Positions 12,198-12,239 of a DNA stretch of 12,239 bases are shown in pieces. The notes beneath the pieces are model-generated. The model did not search any database. It was given only the letters and a program-made list of their open reading frames with translations, and was not told the origin of the DNA. The translations under genes were made by a program, and so were the position numbers. Position 1 is the stretch's first letter. Each line of letters opens with the position of its first letter. This DNA comes from Verrucomicrobia bacterium UBA6354 (GTDB taxonomy: Bacteria > Verrucomicrobiota > Kiritimatiellia > RFP12 > UBA1067): NCBI GenBank assembly GCA_002440145.1, contig DJRS01000109.1, positions 1 to 12,239 of the forward strand. The letters run 5' to 3'.

Positions 12198-12239
12198 ATG
12201 TCCGCCGCTCCGCCCTTATTCGCGCGTCACGTCGCAGTC

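Noticed and set aside
12163..12239. Cobalamin riboswitch upstream of the BtuB-like receptor
   Set aside because: Only 77 bases are available and I cannot find the B12-box or the conserved core. The window may simply end too soon.

Overview
The window is GC-rich (hand counts of single 60-base lines give about 70-75% in most genes) and comes from a Gram-negative bacterium. The evidence is a TonB-dependent outer-membrane receptor, an Escherichia-like Uup, a WecG/TagA-type glycosyltransferase and a XylR-type regulator (LacI-like sensor fused to an AraC helix-turn-helix). That regulator type together with this base composition fits the PVC superphylum (Kiritimatiellota/Lentisphaerota/Verrucomicrobiota). 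This assignment is an inference, because no rRNA or ribosomal-protein gene is present.

Layout. (1) 1-445 is non-coding, with a degenerate 22-bp tandem repeat and a C9/G6 hairpin, ending in a TGCTATAAT promoter so close to the next ATG that the mRNA should be almost leaderless. (2) 446-1606 (+) is the XylR-type regulator. (3) 1793-1869 (+) is tRNA-Arg(CCG) with its own extended -10 promoter. (4) 4569-1858 (-) is a three-gene glycan-assembly operon: a WecG/TagA/CpsF glycosyltransferase, a GT-A-like glycosyltransferase and a GT4-like glycosyltransferase. It is driven by a clear -35/-10 promoter, and its last gene runs antisense into the 3' end of the tRNA. (5) 4570-5042 holds that promoter, a plus-strand intrinsic terminator with no partner gene, and a cluster of inverted repeats. 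(6) 7043-5043 (-) is a single 666-residue protein joining an N-terminal phospholipase-D-type nuclease-like domain to a C-terminal AAA+/SF3-like ATPase. It has its own promoter and is clearly AT-richer than its neighbours. (7) 12162-7159 (-) is a tightly packed run: TonB-dependent receptor, Sir2 deacylase, Uup ABC-F ATPase and a HAD phosphatase. Genes are joined by ATGA overlaps or by stop codons that form part of the next Shine-Dalgarno.

The best candidate for an undescribed system is the PLD-ATPase fusion. It combines a nuclease-type domain with a remodelling/helicase-type ATPase in one polypeptide, has its own promoter and has foreign-looking composition, all of which suits a stand-alone defence or mobile-element gene. 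Second is a Uup whose first nucleotide-binding domain has lost most of the helical subdomain between the Q-loop and the signature motif. The glycosyltransferase operon probably adds sugars to a lipid-linked or surface polysaccharide. The receptor operon looks like an envelope and housekeeping mix with no single obvious pathway.
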